Positions 18,294 through 27,160 of a DNA stretch of 64,000 nucleotides are shown here, piece after piece. A program made the translations under genes and the position numbers. The DNA comes from Lysobacteraceae bacterium (GTDB taxonomy: Bacteria; Pseudomonadota; Gammaproteobacteria; Xanthomonadales; Rhodanobacteraceae): positions 62,001 to 126,000 of the forward strand of contig JAGWNA010000003.1 of assembly GCA_028871555.1 (NCBI GenBank). Direction: 5' to 3'. The notes beneath the pieces are model-generated. The model had not been told where the DNA came from. It did no database searches and saw only the letters and a list, made by a program, of their open reading frames with translations. The number at the start of each line of letters is the position of its first letter. The stretch's first letter is position 1.

Positions 18294-20533
18294 GCGTGCA
18301 GTCTCCGGCCACTTGTCACGGGTACTGGAGCGGCATCGCGGCCGACCCGCAGCGCGTTGAGCACCACCACCAGCGAGCTGAGCGACATGCCGATGCCGGC
18401 CAGCCAGGGCGGCACCAGGCCGAACGCGGCGAACGGTACCGCGCACAGGTTGTAGAGCAGCGACCAGCGGCGGCCTTGGCGCACTACCTGCTGCACTTGC
18501 GTGGCGATCGCGAGCGCGTGGGTCAGGCCGTCCAGACGTCCATCCAGCAGCAGCAGGTCGGCGTGCGCCTGCGCCAGTCCGGTGCCGCCGGCCAGTGCCG
18601 CGGAGACATCCGCGCCGGCCAGTACCGGCGCGTCGTTGCTGCCGTCGCCGACCGCCAGCGTGACCCGGCCGCGCGCGCGCATCGCGTGGAGCAGGGCAAG
18701 CTTGTCGGCCGGTGTCTGGCGCGCGTGCCAGTCGGCAATGCCGAGCGTGGCGGCGAGCGGCGCCACGCGGTCCGCCGTGTCGCCGCTGGCGATGCCGGGC
18801 GCGATGCCGCGCTTGCGCAGCGCATCCAGCGTGCGGCGCGCGTCGGCGCGGGGTTGTTCGGTGGGATGAAAGGCCGCGACGATGCCTTGCGCGTCGCACA
18901 GCAGCAGCGCGCTCTGCAACGGTTCGGGCACAGCCTGGCCGCCGGGGGCGAGCGCGAAGCCGGCGCGGCCCAGGCGCAGCGGGCGGCCGTCGACGGTCCC
19001 GCTGATGCCGGCGCCGGCCTGGACCTGCACGTTGCGTGCGCGTGGCGGCCGGCCGTACCGGCACGCCGCGTCGGCCAGCGCGCGGGCCAGCGGGTGCGCG
19101 CTTTCGCCGGCCAGCGCGGCGGCCCAGGCCAGCACCTGTTCGCGGCTGTCGCCGCGCTGGGGTTCGACCTGTGCGAGGCCGAGTTGCGGCACGCCGAGCG
19201 TGCCGGTCTTGTCGAACAGCGCGCTGTCGACGCGGGCCAGGGTGGCGATGGCGGCGGTGTCGGTGACCAGTACGCCGTGCCTTGCCAGCACGCCCAGCGC
19301 CCGGGTCAGCGTGAGCGGCAGGGTCAGCGCGAAGGCGCAGGGGCAGGCCACCACCAGCACCGCGATGGCGGCGTCGAAGGCGCGCGACGGGTCGACCAGC
19401 AGCCAGCCGAGCGCGGTGAGTGCCGTCAGCAGCAGCACGCGGCCGACGAAGCGGCCGACCTCGGGATCGCTGCCGGCGATCCGCGCGCGCGCCTGCCGCG
19501 TGCGGCGGGCCAGTGCGCCCAGGCGGGCCGCGGCGGTGGTCTCGCCGCTGCGTTCCACCCGCAATTCGGCGGGGCCGGACAGCAGCACGCTGCCGGCCAG
19601 CAGCGGTTCGCCGCGGCGGCGCCGGACCGGGCGGGATTCGCCCGACAGCAGCGCCTCGTCCACCTGCACGCCGGGGCTTTCCAGCACGCCGTCCGCGGGC
19701 ACCGTGCCGGCTTCCTCGATGTGCACGCGATCGCCCGGCAGCAGGGCGATCGCGGCCACGGTTTCCAGTTCGCCGTCGGCGCGCCGGCGCCGGGCCAGCG
19801 GCGGCACCGTGTCGATCACCGCGTCGGCCTGCGCGCCGCTGCGAAGGCGCGAGCGCAGCTCGAGATAGCGCGCGCCCAGCAGCAGGAACACGAACATGCT
19901 CACCGAATCGAAATAGATCTCGCCGCTGCCGCGCAGCGTGTCGAACAGGCTGGCGAGAAAGACCACCGCCACCGCCAGCGCCACCGGCAGGTTGATGCCC
20001 AGCCGCCGTGCACGCAGTTCGTGCGCGGCGCCGACGAAGAACGGCTGCGCCGAATACAGCACGACCGGAATGGTCGAGATCAAGCCGAGCCAGCGGAACA
20101 GGCCGCGCGTGGTGAAGTCGACGAAATCGACCGCGCCGATGTAGATCACGAACGCGTAGGCCATCACCTGCATCGCGCACATGCCGGCGACCAGCAGGCG
20201 CTTCAGCGCATCGTGGGTCTGCTTTGCGCGGGCATCGTCGATGCTGTCGTGCTGCAGCGGCTGCGCCGCGCAGCGCGCCTCGGCGAACGCGTCGAGCAGG
20301 GCCGGCAGCGAAGTGCGTCCGGCGTCCCACACCACCCGTACGCGGCGGGCGGTGGGGTCGATGGCGACGCGCTCTACGCCGGGCAGCGCGCCGATCCATC
20401 GCTCCAGCCGCAGCACCTGGCGTGCGTCGTGCAGCGATTCCACCCGCAGGGCAATCTCGCTGCGGCCATCGGTGCGGGTACGCAATACCTGCCCGGCGAG
20501 CTGCGGGTGGGCCCACGCCGCGTGCGCGTTCAT
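18290..20533 (-). CDS. ccoI: Copper-type P1B ATPase CcoI/FixI of cbb3 oxidase assembly
   Basis: A 747-residue heavy-metal P-type ATPase. Visible motifs are the TGE-like LLSGES, the membrane CPC (VVACPCAFAL, about residue 394), the phosphorylation site DKTGT (about 441), the SAHPLARAL HP locus and GDGSNDAPVL. It supplies copper for the CuB centre of cbb3 oxidase. The N-terminal metal-binding domain is present in outline (IALRVESLHDARQVLRLERW) but has no CxxC pair, which many CcoI proteins have. It overlaps the neighbouring small gene and ccoS by 4 bases each, so the unit is translationally coupled. Confidence 0.93.
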   Translation of the reverse strand: MNAHAAWAHPQLAGQVLRTRTDGRSEIALRVESLHDARQVLRLERWIGALPGVERVAIDPTARRVRVVWDAGRTSLPALLDAFAEARCAAQPLQHDSIDDARAKQTHDALKRLLVAGMCAMQVMAYAFVIYIGAVDFVDFTTRGLFRWLGLISTIPVVLYSAQPFFVGAAHELRARRLGINLPVALAVAVVFLASLFDTLRGSGEIYFDSVSMFVFLLLGARYLELRSRLRSGAQADAVIDTVPPLARRRRADGELETVAAIALLPGDRVHIEEAGTVPADGVLESPGVQVDEALLSGESRPVRRRRGEPLLAGSVLLSGPAELRVERSGETTAAARLGALARRTRQARARIAGSDPEVGRFVGRVLLLTALTALGWLLVDPSRAFDAAIAVLVVACPCAFALTLPLTLTRALGVLARHGVLVTDTAAIATLARVDSALFDKTGTLGVPQLGLAQVEPQRGDSREQVLAWAAALAGESAHPLARALADAACRYGRPPRARNVQVQAGAGISGTVDGRPLRLGRAGFALAPGGQAVPEPLQSALLLCDAQGIVAAFHPTEQPRADARRTLDALRKRGIAPGIASGDTADRVAPLAATLGIADWHARQTPADKLALLHAMRARGRVTLAVGDGSNDAPVLAGADVSAALAGGTGLAQAHADLLLLDGRLDGLTHALAIATQVQQVVRQGRRWSLLYNLCAVPFAAFGLVPPWLAGIGMSLSSLVVVLNALRVGRDAAPVPVTSGRRLHA

Positions 20534-20739
20534 CGGGGCGCGTGCCGGCTGCCGGCGCTGACCGGCACGTCGAAGATCTTGTGCGATGTCTCCAGCGGCG
20601 TGTCGGCGTGGTGCACGCCGAGCACGATCATCCACACGCAGCCGGCCAGCGAGCCGATGAAGATGGCCATGCCCAGCCACAGCACCGGCTGGCGATACCA
20701 GGCCGATGCGGCGGTGGCGTGGCTATTGCGCGGCGACAT
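20530..20739 (-). CDS. Small membrane protein in FixH/CcoH position
   Basis: A 69-residue protein with one membrane helix (LWLGMAIFIGSLAGCVWMIVLGV) preceded by WYRQP and followed by a short soluble tail. It sits where fixH/ccoH lies in cbb3 operons, and WYRQ-plus-helix matches the start of FixH proteins, which are usually about twice as long. It may be a shortened FixH or an unrelated small subunit. It overlaps the ccoP end by 17 bases and the ccoI start by 4. Confidence 0.7.
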   Translation of the reverse strand: MSPRNSHATAASAWYRQPVLWLGMAIFIGSLAGCVWMIVLGVHHADTPLETSHKIFDVPVSAGSRHAPR

Positions 20740-21631
20740 CGTGTTCGTGCGACAGGTGGTAGACCCACGCGGCCAGCACGTGGATCTGGTCGTCCGTGAG
20801 CCGCGGACTCCATGCCGGCATCTGGCCCTGCCGGCCGCCGCCGATGGTCCGCTCGATGTCGGCGACGCTGCCGCCATGCAGCCAGATGCGGTCGGTGAGG
20901 TTCGGCGCGCCGATGGCCTGGTTGCCCTTGCCGTCGGCGCCGTGGCACGCCGCGCAGGTGGCGAACAGCGGCTTGGCGGCGGCTGCCCTGGCGGTGTCGT
21001 GCGGCGAACCGGACAGGCTCAGCACGTACTGTGCGAGGTTCTTCACGTTGTCCTCGCCGAGGCTGGCCCACGGCGGCATCACGCCGTGCCGGCCGCCCCG
21101 GATCGAGGCGGTGATGGCCTTGCCGTCGCCGCCGTACAGCCAGTCGTGGTCGGTCAGGTCGGGGGCGCCGACCAGTTGATTGCCCTTGCCCGCGCGGCCG
21201 TGGCAGGCCGCGCAGTTGTCCTCGAACAGCCGCTGGCCCAGTTGCTGCGCTTCCGGATCCCCGGCCAGCTGCTCGACCGTGTACATGTCGAAGCGCCTGG
21301 TCAGCGCGTCGAGCTTGGCATCGTTGGCGGCGGCGTCGTGCGCCAGTTCGCCCTGCGAGGTCCAGCCAAGCGTGCCCTTGCGGTTGCCGAAACCCGGATA
21401 CAGCGCCAGGTAGGTGAAGCCGGCCACGAACATGCCGGCCGACATCAGCAGCCACCACCGCGGCAGCTTGCGCACGCCTTCGCGCAGCGTGCCGTGTGCC
21501 CATACGTGGCCGCTGGTGCCGTCGGGCAGGGTCGGGATCTTCGCCCGCGGTCCCCACAGGAACAGGAACAGCGTGACGCCGAGGTTGAGCACGATCAGCG
21601 ACATCACCCACCACGACCATCCCGCGCTCAT
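20723..21631 (-). CDS. ccoP: cbb3 cytochrome oxidase diheme subunit CcoP
   Basis: A 302-residue c-type cytochrome subunit. Two N-terminal hydrophobic helices (residues about 5-25 and 58-80) anchor it, and two cytochrome c domains follow, each with CAACH: FEDNCAACHGRAGKGN and FATCAACHGADGKGN. Methionine ligands are likely in GVMPPWAS and GQMPAWSP. It passes electrons from soluble cytochrome c to CcoO/CcoN. The ATG at 21631 overlaps the ccoQ stop by 4 bases. Confidence 0.97.
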   Translation of the reverse strand: MSAGWSWWVMSLIVLNLGVTLFLFLWGPRAKIPTLPDGTSGHVWAHGTLREGVRKLPRWWLLMSAGMFVAGFTYLALYPGFGNRKGTLGWTSQGELAHDAAANDAKLDALTRRFDMYTVEQLAGDPEAQQLGQRLFEDNCAACHGRAGKGNQLVGAPDLTDHDWLYGGDGKAITASIRGGRHGVMPPWASLGEDNVKNLAQYVLSLSGSPHDTARAAAAKPLFATCAACHGADGKGNQAIGAPNLTDRIWLHGGSVADIERTIGGGRQGQMPAWSPRLTDDQIHVLAAWVYHLSHEHDVAAQ

Positions 21632-21819
21632 CGGCGATCCTCCTTCGTGCCGGTATCGGCTTCGTCTTCATTTTCGTCTTCGTCTTCCAGCGGCAATTGC
21701 GCCATGCGCTGGAACACCTGCTGGTGCCGGCTGCGCCAGGCCCAGATCCAGATGCCGATGAAGGTGGCCATCATCAGCACGATGAAAACCCCGGCCACCA
21801 GGCCCCAGACAGGATTCAT
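21628..21819 (-). CDS. ccoQ: cbb3 oxidase subunit CcoQ
   Basis: A 63-residue protein with one membrane helix ([21 protein letters not shown]) and a very acidic tail ([14 protein letters not shown]). Size, topology and position between ccoO and ccoP identify CcoQ, a small stabilising subunit. Overlaps of 4 bases link it to both neighbours. Confidence 0.92.
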   Translation of the reverse strand: MNPVWGLVAGVFIVLMMATFIGIWIWAWRSRHQQVFQRMAQLPLEDEDENEDEADTGTKEDRR

Positions 21820-22466
21820 GGCGCACCTGCGGCGCTGGCCGCCGCCGCTGCCGGCGTCGGCTCGTTCTTGATCCCCAGGCCCTGCAGGTAGGCGATCAGC
21901 GCGTCCATCTCGGTCTTGCCGTCCACGGCCGCGGGCGCGCCGGCGATGTCGGCATCGGTGTAGGGGTCGCCCAGCCGGCGCAGGGTGCGCATGCTGGCCT
22001 GGATCTGCGCCGCATCGAGCTTCTTGCCGGCCAGCCACGGATAGCCGGGCATGTTCGACTGCGGCACCACCTGGCGCGGGTTCATCAGGTGCAGGCGGTG
22101 CCACGGGTCGGAGTACTTGCCGCCGACGCGGGCCAGGTCCGGGCCGGTGCGCTTGGAGCCCCACTGGAACGGACGATCGTAGACCGACTCCACCGCAGTC
22201 GAGTAGTGGCCGTAGCGCTCGGTCTCGAAACGCAGCGCGCGGATCATCTGCGAGTGGCACAGGTAGCAACCCTCGCGCACATAGATGTCCCGGCCGGCCA
22301 GCCGCAGCGGATCGTACGGGTGCACGCCCGGCGGCGCCTTCACCGCATGCGCCTGCATGAACAGCGGGGTGATTTCCGCCAGGCCGCCGATCGAGACGAA
22401 GATCGCGATCAGGACGCCGAGCAGGCCGGCGTGTTTTTCGATCGCTTCGAAATGCTTGAATGCCAT
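21816..22466 (-). CDS. ccoO: cbb3 oxidase monoheme subunit CcoO
   Basis: A 216-residue subunit. An N-terminal helix ([22 protein letters not shown]) anchors a periplasmic cytochrome c with the heme motif [11 protein letters not shown]. Further family motifs are [19 protein letters not shown] and SNMPGYPWL, the latter holding the Met ligand. CcoO carries electrons from CcoP to CcoN. It lies 10 bases downstream of ccoN. Confidence 0.97.
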   Translation of the reverse strand: MAFKHFEAIEKHAGLLGVLIAIFVSIGGLAEITPLFMQAHAVKAPPGVHPYDPLRLAGRDIYVREGCYLCHSQMIRALRFETERYGHYSTAVESVYDRPFQWGSKRTGPDLARVGGKYSDPWHRLHLMNPRQVVPQSNMPGYPWLAGKKLDAAQIQASMRTLRRLGDPYTDADIAGAPAAVDGKTEMDALIAYLQGLGIKNEPTPAAAAASAAGAP

Positions 22467-22476
22467 GGCGCGCTCC

Positions 22477-23943
22477 TCAACCGACGGCCGGCAACGGGGC
22501 GGGAACCTGGCGCGGTTCCGGCTCGGGGATCGGTACCGGAATCGGCTTGATCAGATGCGCCCGCGCGTCCGCCGCGGTGTGCCACAGGTTCCATGCCATC
22601 ACCACCATGCCCGACAGGATCAGCAGGCCGCCGATCCAGCGGATCAGGTACATCGGCCTGACCGCGATCAGGCTGTCCAGGAACGAATAGGCGAGCGAAC
22701 CGTCGGGCAGGGTGGCGCGCCACATCAGGCCCTCGGTGACGCCGGCGGTCCACATCGCGCCCACGTACATCAGCGTACCCATCATGTGCAGCCAGAAATG
22801 CGCCTCCATCGCGCGGTTGGAATGCATCGCGGGGCGGCCCAGCGCGCGCGGCGCCATCGCGTACAGCGAACCGATGGTGATCATCGCCACCCAGCCGAGC
22901 GCGCCCGAGTGCACGTGGGCGATCGTCCAGTCGGTGTAGTGCGACAGCGAGTTGACCGTCTTGATCGCCATCATCGAGCCTTCGAAGGTGGCGGCGGCGT
23001 AGAACACCAGCGCCATCACCATGAACTTCGCCGCCGGGTCGGTCCTGAGCTTGTGCCACGAGCCGTTGAAGGTGAGCAGGCCGTTCGCCGCCGAGCCCCA
23101 GCTGGGCATCAGCAGCACCAGCGAGAACGCCATGCCGACCGACTGCACCCAGTCCGGCAGCGCGGTGTACATCAGGTGGTGCGAGCCGGCCCACATGTAG
23201 ACCGAGATCAGCGCCCAGAAATTGACGATCGAGAAGCGGTAGCTCCACAGCGGCTGCTGCGCCTGGCGCGGCACGAAGTAGTACATCATGCCGAGGAAGC
23301 CGGCGGTCAGGAAGAACGCCACCGCATTGTGGCCGTACCACCACTGCACCATGGCGTCGACCACGCCCGAGTAGATCGGGTAGGACTTCCACAGCGACAC
23401 CGGCAAGGCGAGGTTGTTGACGATGTGCAGCAGGCCCACCGCGATGATGAACGCGCCGTAATACCAGTTCGCCACGTAGATGTGCTTGATGCGCCGGCGC
23501 GTGAGGCTAGTGAAGAACACCACGCCGAAGCTCACCCAGACGATCGCGATCAGGATGTCGATGAACCACTCCGGCTCGGCGTACTCCTTGCTCTGGGTGA
23601 TGCCCAGCGGCATCGTCACCATCGCCAGCACGCAGATCAGCTGCCAGCCCCAGAACGTGAACTGGGCCAGCCTGCCCAGCGCCAGCCGCGCATGGCCGGT
23701 GCGCTGCACCACGTAGTAGCAGGTGCCCATCAGCGCCGAGCCGCCGAAGGCGAAGATCACGCCGAAGGTATGGTCGGGGCGGAGCCGGCTGAAGGTCAGC
23801 CACGGGATGTCGAAGTTGAACACGGGCCACATCAGCTCGGCGGCGACGTAGACGCCGATTGCCATGCCGATGATCCCCCACACGGCGGCAGCCAGCAAAA
23901 ACAGGCGCACGACGCGGTCGTCGTAGTACTCGGTATTGGGCAT
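22477..23943 (-). CDS. ccoN: cbb3 cytochrome c oxidase catalytic subunit CcoN
   Basis: A 488-residue, roughly 12-helix protein of the heme-copper oxidase superfamily. Conserved stretches include [43 protein letters not shown] (CuB histidine region), [10 protein letters not shown] and the heme-ligand part [17 protein letters not shown]. It reduces oxygen with high affinity at the inner membrane and heads the ccoNOQP operon. Start ATG 23943 begins MPNTEYYDD before the first helix. An FNR-like dyad lies 55 bp upstream. Confidence 0.97.
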   Translation of the reverse strand: MPNTEYYDDRVVRLFLLAAAVWGIIGMAIGVYVAAELMWPVFNFDIPWLTFSRLRPDHTFGVIFAFGGSALMGTCYYVVQRTGHARLALGRLAQFTFWGWQLICVLAMVTMPLGITQSKEYAEPEWFIDILIAIVWVSFGVVFFTSLTRRRIKHIYVANWYYGAFIIAVGLLHIVNNLALPVSLWKSYPIYSGVVDAMVQWWYGHNAVAFFLTAGFLGMMYYFVPRQAQQPLWSYRFSIVNFWALISVYMWAGSHHLMYTALPDWVQSVGMAFSLVLLMPSWGSAANGLLTFNGSWHKLRTDPAAKFMVMALVFYAAATFEGSMMAIKTVNSLSHYTDWTIAHVHSGALGWVAMITIGSLYAMAPRALGRPAMHSNRAMEAHFWLHMMGTLMYVGAMWTAGVTEGLMWRATLPDGSLAYSFLDSLIAVRPMYLIRWIGGLLILSGMVVMAWNLWHTAADARAHLIKPIPVPIPEPEPRQVPAPLPAVG

Positions 23944-23997
23944 GCGGATTTCCCCGGTGATAGCGGCACGATTGTGCCTGATGCGGGGGACTATTTC

Positions 23998-24011
23998 CTG
24001 ACGCCGGTCAG
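23998..24011 (-). promoter_or_regulatory. Possible FNR/Anr-like dyad upstream of ccoN
   Basis: The sequence CTGAC-GCCG-GTCAG is a perfect 5-4-5 inverted repeat lying 55-68 bases before the ccoN start codon. FNR/Anr sites have the form TTGAT-N4-ATCAA; here the TGA/TCA core and spacing fit but the outer and inner bases do not. cbb3 operons are commonly under FNR-type control. The short dyad could also be chance in GC-rich DNA. Confidence 0.3.
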
Positions 24012-24142
24012 TGCGGCCGCCGGCGAAACATGTACAGCCGGCGGTCGCGCCGGCGCGCGATTGCCGCGGCGCTTCAGGCACGATCGGGTATCCTTGCGGG
24101 CATCGTCGCGGATGGCCGCGACCTGCCATTCCGGTTGATTGC

Positions 24143-25402
24143 ATGAGTGAGATCGCTTCGCAGAACCCGCGTCCGGCCGGACCGGCCTTGCGCCGGCCCT
24201 GCGTCGGCGTGCAGATCGGCAAGGTGACGGTGGGCGGCGGCGCGCCGATCGTGGTGCAGTCGATGACCAACACCGACACCGAGGATCCGGTCAGCACCGC
24301 GAAACAGATCGCCGAGCTGGCCCGCGCCGGCTCCGAGCTGGTGCGCATCACGGTCAACACCCCCGCCGCCGCCGCCGCCGTGCCGCGGATCGCCGAACGG
24401 CTGGCGATGATGGGCGTGGAGGTGCCGGTCATCGGCGACTTCCACTACAACGGCCACCAGCTGCTGGAAGCCGAACCGGCCTGCGCCGAGGCGCTGGCGA
24501 AGTACCGCATCAACCCGGGCAACGTCGGCTTCGGCAAGAAGAAGGACAGCCAGTTCGGCGCGATCATCGAGAAGGCGATCCAGTACGGCAAGCCGGTGCG
24601 CATCGGCGCCAACTGGGGCTCGCTGGACCAGGCGATGGTCGCCATGCTGATGGACGAGAACCACGCCCGCGCCGAGCCGTGGGACGCGGCCCACGTGGCG
24701 CGCGAGGCGCTGATCCGCTCGGCGCTGGACTCCGCCGCCCGGGCCGAGCAGATCGGCCTGCCGCGCGAGCGCATCATCCTGTCGTGCAAGGTCTCCGGCG
24801 TGCAGGAGCTGATCGCGGTGTACCGCGACCTCGCCGCGCGCTGCGACTATGCGCTGCATCTGGGCCTGACCGAGGCCGGCATGGGTTCGAAGGGCATCAC
24901 CGCGTCCAGCGCCGCGCTGGCGGTGCTGCTGCAGGAAGGCATCGGCGACACCATCCGCATCTCGCTGACCCCGGAGCCGGGCGCCTCGCGCAGCGGCGAG
25001 GTGATCGTGGCGCAGGAGCTGCTGCAGACCATGGGGCTGCGTTCGTTCACGCCGCTGGTCACCGCCTGCCCCGGCTGCGGCCGCACCACCAGCGAATTCT
25101 TCCAGGTACTGGCCAAGACGGTGCAGGAACACGTGCGCGAGCAGATGCCGGCATGGCGCGTCAAGTACGACGGCGTGGAGAACCTCACCCTGGCGGTGAT
25201 GGGCTGCATCGTCAACGGTCCGGGCGAATCGAAGCACGCCAACCTCGGCATCTCGCTGCCGGGCAACGGCGAGGCGCCGGCGGCGCCGGTGTTCATCGAC
25301 GGCGAGAAGGCGACGACCCTGCGCGGCGACAACATCGCCGGCGAATTCGTGGCCATCCTGGACGATTACGTCGCACGCAGCTACGCCGCCCGGGGCGAAT
25401 AG
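24143..25402 (+). CDS. ispG: 4-hydroxy-3-methylbut-2-enyl diphosphate synthase (flavodoxin-dependent) IspG
   Basis: A 419-residue enzyme of the MEP isoprenoid pathway that converts the cyclic diphosphate MEcPP to HMBPP. Signature parts are [44 protein letters not shown] and [12 protein letters not shown]. The three iron-sulfur ligands are in [10 protein letters not shown] (two Cys) and [15 protein letters not shown] (one). The start MSEIASQNP at 24143 is chosen because the conserved core begins about 20 residues later; the upstream frame has no family match. It is divergent from ccoN. Confidence 0.97.
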   Translation: MSEIASQNPRPAGPALRRPCVGVQIGKVTVGGGAPIVVQSMTNTDTEDPVSTAKQIAELARAGSELVRITVNTPAAAAAVPRIAERLAMMGVEVPVIGDFHYNGHQLLEAEPACAEALAKYRINPGNVGFGKKKDSQFGAIIEKAIQYGKPVRIGANWGSLDQAMVAMLMDENHARAEPWDAAHVAREALIRSALDSAARAEQIGLPRERIILSCKVSGVQELIAVYRDLAARCDYALHLGLTEAGMGSKGITASSAALAVLLQEGIGDTIRISLTPEPGASRSGEVIVAQELLQTMGLRSFTPLVTACPGCGRTTSEFFQVLAKTVQEHVREQMPAWRVKYDGVENLTLAVMGCIVNGPGESKHANLGISLPGNGEAPAAPVFIDGEKATTLRGDNIAGEFVAILDDYVARSYAARGE

Positions 25403-25561
25403 AGCCCGGGCGGCAAGCGTTCCGGCAGGTCGACCCGCCGCCCAGCGGGCACGTCGATCCATCCGGGGCGGCGGCGTCGGTCAAGTTTCCGGTGTTCGTG
25501 CCGAAACCGTTTTCATGAGGCGATCGCTCAATACAGACGGTTGCCCGCACGGAGATCGGCA

Positions 25562-26452
25562 GTGACGACCAGCCCGCAGTTCCGTACGGCCATCGTTTAT
25601 GTGGTGCTGGCATTGCTCTGGATCGGCCTTGCCGACCGCGCGCTCGAAGCCATCGTGCCGGATCCGCAGGAGTTGTTCCTGGCGATGCTCATCGCGGGCT
25701 GGTTGTCCGTACTGGGCACCGGCCTGATGCTGTACTGGCTGATCGGCCGCGATCTGCGGCGGCTGGCCGAGGCCAACCGGGCATTGCAGCGCGGGCAACG
25801 GCAGGCGTTGCGTGTGCTGGTTTCGGCGATGGACATCCGCCACAAGGAGACCAGCGATCATTCCGACCGCGTGATGCGGATGAGCGAGGGATTGGCGCGG
25901 CTGGCCGGGGTGCAGGGCGAGGCGCTGCAGAATCTGAAGCTGGGCGCGCTGCTGCACGACATCGGCAAGCTGGCGATTCCCGATGCCATCCTGACCAAGC
26001 CCGGCAAGCTCGACGAGCAGCAGACGGCGATGATGCGCCGGCATCCGCAGATCGGCCACGACCTGCTCGATCAGGTCGATTCCCTGCGCGCGGCGGTCGA
26101 CATTCCCTATGCGCACCATGAGCGCTGGGACGGCAGCGGCTATCCGCGTGGGCTGCGCGGCGAGCAGATTCCGCTGGCGGCGCGCATCTTCAGTGTCGTG
26201 GACGTGTGGGACGCGCTGATCTATCCGCGCGTCTACAAGCCGGCATGGCGGGAAGACGAGGTACTCGCCTACCTGAGCGATGCGGCCGGCAGCGAGTTCG
26301 ATCCCGGCCTGGTGGCGCTGTTCCTGGCGCATTACGACGCATTGAAGCAGCTCGGGCAACAGGCCCTGCCGGGCGTGAACTCACTCGTGCACGACACGCT
26401 CGGCGACAGCGGCTGCGGGTGGCCGGCAAGCGGCCTGCTGGAGATACGCTGA
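25562..26452 (+). CDS. HD-GYP domain membrane protein
   Basis: A 296-residue protein. Two N-terminal membrane helices (about residues 9-30 and 38-60) are followed by an HD-GYP domain. Its motifs are HSDRVMRMSEGLARLAG, LLHDIGKLAIPDAILTKPGKLD, MRRHPQIG, HHERWDGSGYPRGLRGEQIPLAARI and DVWDAL. HD-GYP proteins usually hydrolyse cyclic di-GMP; the intact HD and GYP motifs favour activity. Start is a GTG with GGAG 7 bases upstream; a TTG at 25541 is the alternative. Its 3' end overlaps the end of aat by 72 bp on the other strand. Confidence 0.9.
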   Translation: MTTSPQFRTAIVYVVLALLWIGLADRALEAIVPDPQELFLAMLIAGWLSVLGTGLMLYWLIGRDLRRLAEANRALQRGQRQALRVLVSAMDIRHKETSDHSDRVMRMSEGLARLAGVQGEALQNLKLGALLHDIGKLAIPDAILTKPGKLDEQQTAMMRRHPQIGHDLLDQVDSLRAAVDIPYAHHERWDGSGYPRGLRGEQIPLAARIFSVVDVWDALIYPRVYKPAWREDEVLAYLSDAAGSEFDPGLVALFLAHYDALKQLGQQALPGVNSLVHDTLGDSGCGWPASGLLEIR

Positions 26453-27160
26453 GGCGGGCCGGATGGCGACCGCATGCCACGCCGTGGCGTCGAAGGGCTG
26501 CCGCGACAGTTCGTGCACCTGGGCCAGGAACGCCTCGCGCGGCAGCTCCAGCGCACCGAGCCCGAGCAGGTGCGGGTTGCTGACCTGGGCGTCGATCAGC
26601 GGGAAATCCCAGTCGTGCAGCAGCTGCGCCAGCGCAACCAGTGCGATCCGCGAACCGCCGCTCTGCGCGCTGAACATCGACTCGCCGCAGAACAGCCGGC
26701 CGATCGCCACGCCGTACACGCCACCGGCCAGCTGCCCGCCGTCCCACACCTCGACGCTGTGGGCGTGGCCCAGCTCATGCAGCGCGGTATAGGCATCGAC
26801 CATCGCCGGGCTGATCCAGGTGCCCGGCTGCTGCGGTCGCGGCGCGGCACAGGCCAGCATCACCTGGCGGAACGCCCGGTTCACGCTGATCTGCCAATCC
26901 TTGCCGTTCAGCGTGCGGCGCAGGCTGCGGTTGGGTTTCAGCAGGTCGGTGCGAAACACGCAGCGCGGGTCGGGCGACCACCACAGGATCGGCTCGTCCT
27001 CGCTGAACCACGGAAAGATGCCGTTCGCGTAGGCGGCCAGCAGACGACCCGGCGACAGATCGCCGCCGAACGCGAGCAGGCCGTTGGGCTTGCGCAGCGC
27101 CTGCCGCGGGTCGGGGAAGCGGTCCGGCACATCGGCGGTCAGCAGCGGCAGATGGATCAT
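26381..27160 (-). CDS. aat: Leucyl/phenylalanyl-tRNA--protein transferase
   Basis: A 259-residue enzyme that adds Leu or Phe from aminoacyl-tRNA to proteins with N-terminal Arg or Lys, marking them for ClpAP. Hallmarks are FPDPRQALRKPNGLLAFGGDLSP, LLAAYANGIFPWFSEDEPILWWSPDPR, HSVEVWDGGQLAGGVYGVAIG and FCGESMFS. The last 25 residues run past the usual end of the family and form the part that overlaps the HD-GYP gene. Its ATG overlaps the stop of the upstream DUF482-type gene by 4 bases. Confidence 0.95.
   Translation of the reverse strand: MIHLPLLTADVPDRFPDPRQALRKPNGLLAFGGDLSPGRLLAAYANGIFPWFSEDEPILWWSPDPRCVFRTDLLKPNRSLRRTLNGKDWQISVNRAFRQVMLACAAPRPQQPGTWISPAMVDAYTALHELGHAHSVEVWDGGQLAGGVYGVAIGRLFCGESMFSAQSGGSRIALVALAQLLHDWDFPLIDAQVSNPHLLGLGALELPREAFLAQVHELSRQPFDATAWHAVAIRPASAYLQQAACRPPAAAVAERVVHE

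Noticed and set aside
18296-21871. 1191-codon plus-strand ORF across ccoS, ccoI and ccoP
   Set aside because: It spans several conserved minus-strand genes; no recognisable domain.
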